A stretch of DNA of 64,000 bases, taken from Nigrospora sphaerica (Eukaryota > Ascomycota > Sordariomycetes > Amphisphaeriales > Apiosporaceae). Made by a program: the position numbers and the translations under genes. The notes under the pieces were generated by a model that saw nothing but the letters and a program-made list of their open reading frames with translations, made no database searches and had not been told where the DNA came from. Below, one piece after another: positions 60,125-64,000 of the stretch; positions within the stretch are counted from its first letter, which is position 1, and each line of letters begins with the position of its first letter. The stretch covers positions 3,588,501-3,652,500 of the forward strand of contig JAGVVL010000018.1 of NCBI GenBank assembly GCA_018287875.1, read 5' to 3'.

Positions 60125-60911
60125 CCTGCTCTGGTATATGTATTGTGGGAAAGAGATGTCGACTTCGTCCTGGGCGGTGGCCTCTGGTGTGGGTGCCCAT
60201 GGAATAAAATACCAAGCTTAGTCAGGCTCCGGTTTTCTGATCAGGGGGTAGTTCCATCGGTCCTGCCCACTTCGCTTATTGTATCATTCCGAGTCGCGTG
60301 GCGGCTTGGACACTACCATGAATTTACGTACCCAGTGGCGGGCGGCGTCCTTTAGCGTTGAAATGTTGCGTTAGTGGCCCCAATGCCCTGGGTCGAGCCC
60401 TTAGTGAGCAGAGGCGTGACAGCGACATACAGCCGCTGGCGTGGCGCCTAGATCAGCCGCAAACCCGGTCTGACAGTAGCATCATGGCTAGGGACGCCAC
60501 GCCGTGATCAGGGGAGAAGTACCCCGAAGCAAGGTATTACTCGGGAATAAGGACCGAGATACCCCGACCCGTCGGTCGCGCGAATGGCGGCGTTGGCGTG
60601 AGTCAGTGAATTCGACGCTACCTTACTAGAACGCCGTCCAGTTGCGATCCGCGACATTACGGGTCCGGAAAGCCACCCGAGTTCGTGAGGCACCCCCTTA
60701 GATTGTGGATCAACATGAGATAGAAGCGAGGCTTGACTGAACCGGGTAAAGATGGCTATCGTCATGGCGACCTATGATGTTCTCAAGACCTTCCTTGGCA
60801 TACCAGGTGGAATACTTAGAGTTCAATAGCCCACGCTTTCATAACGCCGTTGCTCCAGCAAAAATACTGCTACGTGGACTACAGTGCCCTGTTTTCTTTG
60901 TCGTAGGCCTG
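60125..60911. other. Intergenic region up to LINE insertion
   Basis: Upstream of the CFEM-receptor gene. No gene or RNA was recognised. Confidence 0.65.
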
Positions 60912-63574
60912 TTGACGGGTATTATTATTATTATTCTTACACCTAGCGACCTATTTAGGCCATGAGGACCCCCTGCGCATCTTAGCCTAGGAAAACCGTT
61001 CCGGGCTAACGTCCGGCCGGGTGAAAAACCTAGGTTCCGCTGCGTCGTACCGCTTCTATCTACTCTTTGACCTGTCATACCGAGATCGGGCTCAGCGCGC
61101 CCGCTTCCTAGCTGATAAGTTGATTCGCTAGCTGGAACATGTCCAGCCTTCCGGAGCGGAGTAGCCATCTTGCGATAATTCCTGCTTTTCCGGGGGTGTC
61201 GAGCATCCTGTCCGTGTCTATCGGTCCTCCTAGAGCTTAGATAAGATGCTCTCGTCTTTCTCTTTCGCGTGGGCAGAAAACGAGGATATGCCGGACGGTC
61301 TCCCTGCCCTGACTGCAGACGCACCAGGGGCTGTCGAAGCCTGGGACCCTACGCTTAAAAAGGAAGTCTCGCAGCCCGATCTTGCCAGTCCTCGCTTGGA
61401 CAAGGATGGAGCTCTCGGCCTTATGGAGTCCCTTATGGAGCTTGAGGACGTGCTTGTCTGGCGGCATTTTAGTTGCTGCCGGTGTTCGTGTTGTTCGATT
61501 TTGCTGCGCTTGTTGCCATCTTTGAAGCCAGTCTCTCTCCTCAGCCTTATATGCTGAGTCTCCAGCTAGCCATTCGTTTAGCCACCTCTTACGATCGGGA
61601 GCGTCGGGGCCTTTCGGTCTGCGCCGGCGAGTTAGTCTTGTTAGGATCCATCTAGCTGCGTTTTCGTATCTCGCTTGGATAAGTGATGCGATACGCGGCT
61701 GTTGGAGCCTCTCTTCCAATGCCGCCACCCTTCTGTTGAGCCACGTGTCTAAGGGGGACACGTAAGCTTCCGTTTCTAGTACTGTGGTGGCCGTGGCTTT
61801 GAAAGCTCCTGTGATATTTCGGAGGCACTCTATTTGGACGTCGTTGAGTGCCTTGGCTCGATTTTTCGAGATCTAGCGGTGCCACTCTGAAGCTCCATAG
61901 CCTATCGCAGACTATACGACAGCTATATAGACTTGGCGGGCTCGTTAGAGAGATGCGCCCCACGTCGAGCCGGCTATCCGGTTTAGAGCGTAGACCTGCG
62001 TCGCCATCTTCTTCGATATCGACTGGATATGGACGTCTTAGCGGAGACGTCTATCCACCTGGATGCTAAGGACGCGGCAGGAGTCTTCTGGTTCGATTTC
62101 GTGACCTTCTAAGGCTATCTTTGTATCCGGACCTTTCCGTCTTCGAGAGAAGTAAACTAGGTGATATTTCTGGACTGCAAAGGTTATACCGTAGCTGACT
62201 GCCCATTCTTTGCAGACCCTATAAGCAGCTTCTAGCCGCTCGCAGGTCTGCTCTAGGTTTAAGCCGAAGCCCACGAGGTTTATGTCGTCTGCGAAAGCTA
62301 TAGTAGCTATCCCTGGTACAGCGCGGAGGGCCTTATAGAGACCGGCTATATAAAGGCAGAAGAGGATAGGCGATAAGGGTGAGCCCTGCAGGACGCCTAC
62401 TGGGACTAAGATCTCGTCCGATTCCTGGCCATCGAAGAACAGCGTAGTGGACCGGTTAGATAAGAAGCTTCGGATCCAGCTAATAGTCCATATAGGGACC
62501 CTCAGCGCTCGCAGGTTAGCGAGGAGCCTTCTATAGTCGACGGAGTCGAAAGCGCCTGAGATATCCAGCGATAGAAGGGTTGCTGCGCCTCCATGTTTCC
62601 AGGCTGTGCGGACTAGGTCCGTTAGCAACCGTAAGGCTGTTTCTGTGGAGCGGCCTTTCCGGTTGCCCATCTGTTCGTCCGGGAGCAGCCCGTTTTCTTC
62701 GGCAAAGCTGGCTAGCCGTTGCGCCAGCAGGCTCTCGATCACCTTCCCCATGGTGTTAAGTAGCGCGATAGGTCTCCATTCGCCGGCTTGGTGGTACTCG
62801 TTTGGCTGCTTTCTTGGTTTCCGGAGGATAACGGTCACTGCTTTGCGGAACGCTGTTGGATAGTATCCTATACGCCAGCATGCTTCCGCTAGGGAGGCTA
62901 AGGCCTGGAAGAGGGGCTTTCCTAAGCGCTTAAGGAATCCGTTTGGAAGCTGGTCTGGTCCGGGTGCTTTCCACTGGCCTGCCTTGCTTAAGACGTCTTG
63001 GACCTGCTCCGCTGTCACCTCGCCGTCGATATCGAGAGGCGCTGCGAGCTGGTTTGTTGTACGGAAGCCGGTATGCATAGCCTTAGGGAGAGGGTAAAAC
63101 CTCTCCCGGAAGGCCTCCGTTTTCTCCTTATGGGTCGTTGCTTCGCCTCGCGGTGTATGAAGCGTGGGGACGGCTGGAGGTAGCGGCGGTGCGGCTCCTT
63201 CGGTTCTGGCCCATCTCGCGATGTTCCAGACGCCAGCTGGCTGGCTAGAGGCCTCGTGAAGCATGTTTCTCCAGGTCGCTGTCTTTGCAGTGCGGATCGT
63301 TTTCTTTTTCGTAAGGGATGCTTGCCGAAGAGCTCGCCAGGCTGCGTCTGTCCTGTCGGATAGCCATGTTCGCTGGGCTCGTCTCTCCTCCTCTATAGCT
63401 TCTTTTGTTTCGTGGTTCCACCATGCCTTGCCTCTCCTCTTAGAGTGGCGGAGGGGGGCAACTAGGTCGGCTATCCGAGTTAGCTCCTTAGTTAACGTTT
63501 CGGTGTATCTATCGATTTCCCCCGGTGTCTCGAGTAGCCCTGGCTGCGGAAGGTGTGTCGATTGACGGGTATTA
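60912..63574 (-). mobile_element. 5'-truncated Tad-like non-LTR retrotransposon (LINE) with 13-bp TSD
   Basis: A direct repeat TTGACGGGTATTA occurs at 60912-60924 and 63562-63574 and brackets the element, so it is the target-site duplication. The element body (60925-63561, minus orientation) ends in a short AAT/TAA-type repeat next to the left duplication, as in Tad/I-type LINEs. It encodes reverse transcriptase and a C-terminal zinc-knuckle-like region but no endonuclease, so it is truncated at its 5' end. Confidence 0.88.
61108..63561 (-). pseudogene. LINE reverse transcriptase with five in-frame stops
   Basis: One continuous frame of about 818 codons runs from the 5' truncation point to the natural stop at 61110-61108. 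RT motifs: KAPGPDQLPNGFLKRLG, WRPIALLNTMGKVIE, LSLDISGAFDSVDY, QGSPLSPILF and FADDINLVG (catalytic Asp pair intact). After the RT it has SAIGYGASEWH and a CX2C-type knuckle near the end (WCVCSQGRETVRHILVFCP). Five nonsense codons interrupt it: four at about 61870-62040 and one at about 61235. At least two lie where relatives have Trp, so TGG-to-TAG changes are likely. No frameshift is present. Transposition-incompetent; domain names are from family knowledge. Confidence 0.88.
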
Positions 63575-64000
63575 GTTGCTTCCACTGAACTGATGCACCC
63601 CAATAAACCTCTGTGTGTCCTGTTTGCATGCTACGCGCAACCAGTACTAATGCGCAGCTCTGGAGCGTAGATCAGTGGGAACTGCATAATGACTTCATCG
63701 AATTCGCAGTGGCCTCGGGAAAATGCAGCCGACTACGCCCTTCAACCGACGGCGGTCAGTTGACTGAACTGGGGACGGTCCAGGACTGTTGGATGCGACG
63801 ATTCGTGCCGCTATAGCTTACTTATCTGGCTGCAGCACCAAAAATTCCAAAAGAATGAAATCAATAACAGGACAGTATTTATGTTAAAGATTGGCGCCCT
63901 CAAAGTAGGTAGCTGATGCGTGCCACCACGGGCCCCGGGGGGGTTAATAACCTAGCCTACTAAACTGGATACCGTGGACATAAATAGGCTATTAAGAGCA
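63575..64000. other. Host sequence right of LINE, no gene seen
   Basis: This is continuous with the sequence left of 60912 if the element is removed. A run of C/G near 63930-63945 and AT-rich tracts are present; no gene was recognised. Confidence 0.6.

Noticed and set aside
63562..63603. First residues of the reverse transcriptase frame (MGCISSVEATNTRQ-like)
   Set aside because: They come from host DNA and the target-site duplication, and the frame has no ATG there; the LINE sequence begins at 63561.

Overview
The window is nuclear DNA of a filamentous ascomycete, most likely a Sordariomycete. The evidence is short (about 50-95 nt) GT-AG introns in most genes, GC-rich coding sequence, long pyrimidine-rich leaders, and typical Pezizomycotina families (CFEM proteins, PTH11-type receptors, DUF3328/UstYa, highly reducing PKS, Tad-like LINE). 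No tRNA, rRNA, CRISPR or prokaryotic-style operon was seen.

Left part, about 1-26 kb, is mostly conserved core biology. It holds the SM protein Sly1 (cut by the window start), a large CCCH zinc-finger protein with a PNUTS/Ppn1-like architecture, a 2H phosphoesterase, a THEM6-like hotdog thioesterase, a GPI-anchored CFEM protein, the dynactin subunit p25, an LCM-type methyltransferase and a ubiquitin-like-domain protein. Intergenic spaces are long (1-4 kb). At 28.9-32.6 kb lie a seven-helix rhodopsin-like membrane protein and an ankyrin protein whose F-box-like N-terminus is out of frame with the rest.

Right part, about 33-60 kb, is accessory and looks like secondary metabolism. It contains a complete ten-exon highly reducing PKS (KS-AT-DH-cMT-ER-KR-ACP, 2534 aa), a CYP65-like P450, a rhodopsin-like receptor, a small cupin, a UstYa/DUF3328 oxidase, a secreted four-repeat kexin-type precursor peptide, a secreted amidohydrolase and a CFEM-PTH11 receptor. 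The precursor (55508-55981) together with the neighbouring UstYa (52860-54065) is the most interesting object. Its four 31-residue repeats each open with Arg-Arg followed by GGGAW, and it contains no Tyr. That suggests a dikaritin-like ribosomal peptide pathway centred on Trp rather than Tyr. Whether the PKS/P450 and the peptide genes form one cluster or two adjacent ones cannot be settled from sequence alone.

The right end carries a 5'-truncated Tad-like LINE (60912-63574) with a 13-bp target-site duplication, a TAA-type tail and five in-frame stop codons. Exon boundaries below were deduced by reading splice sites and keeping the protein family in frame; all complete gene models sum to whole codons.
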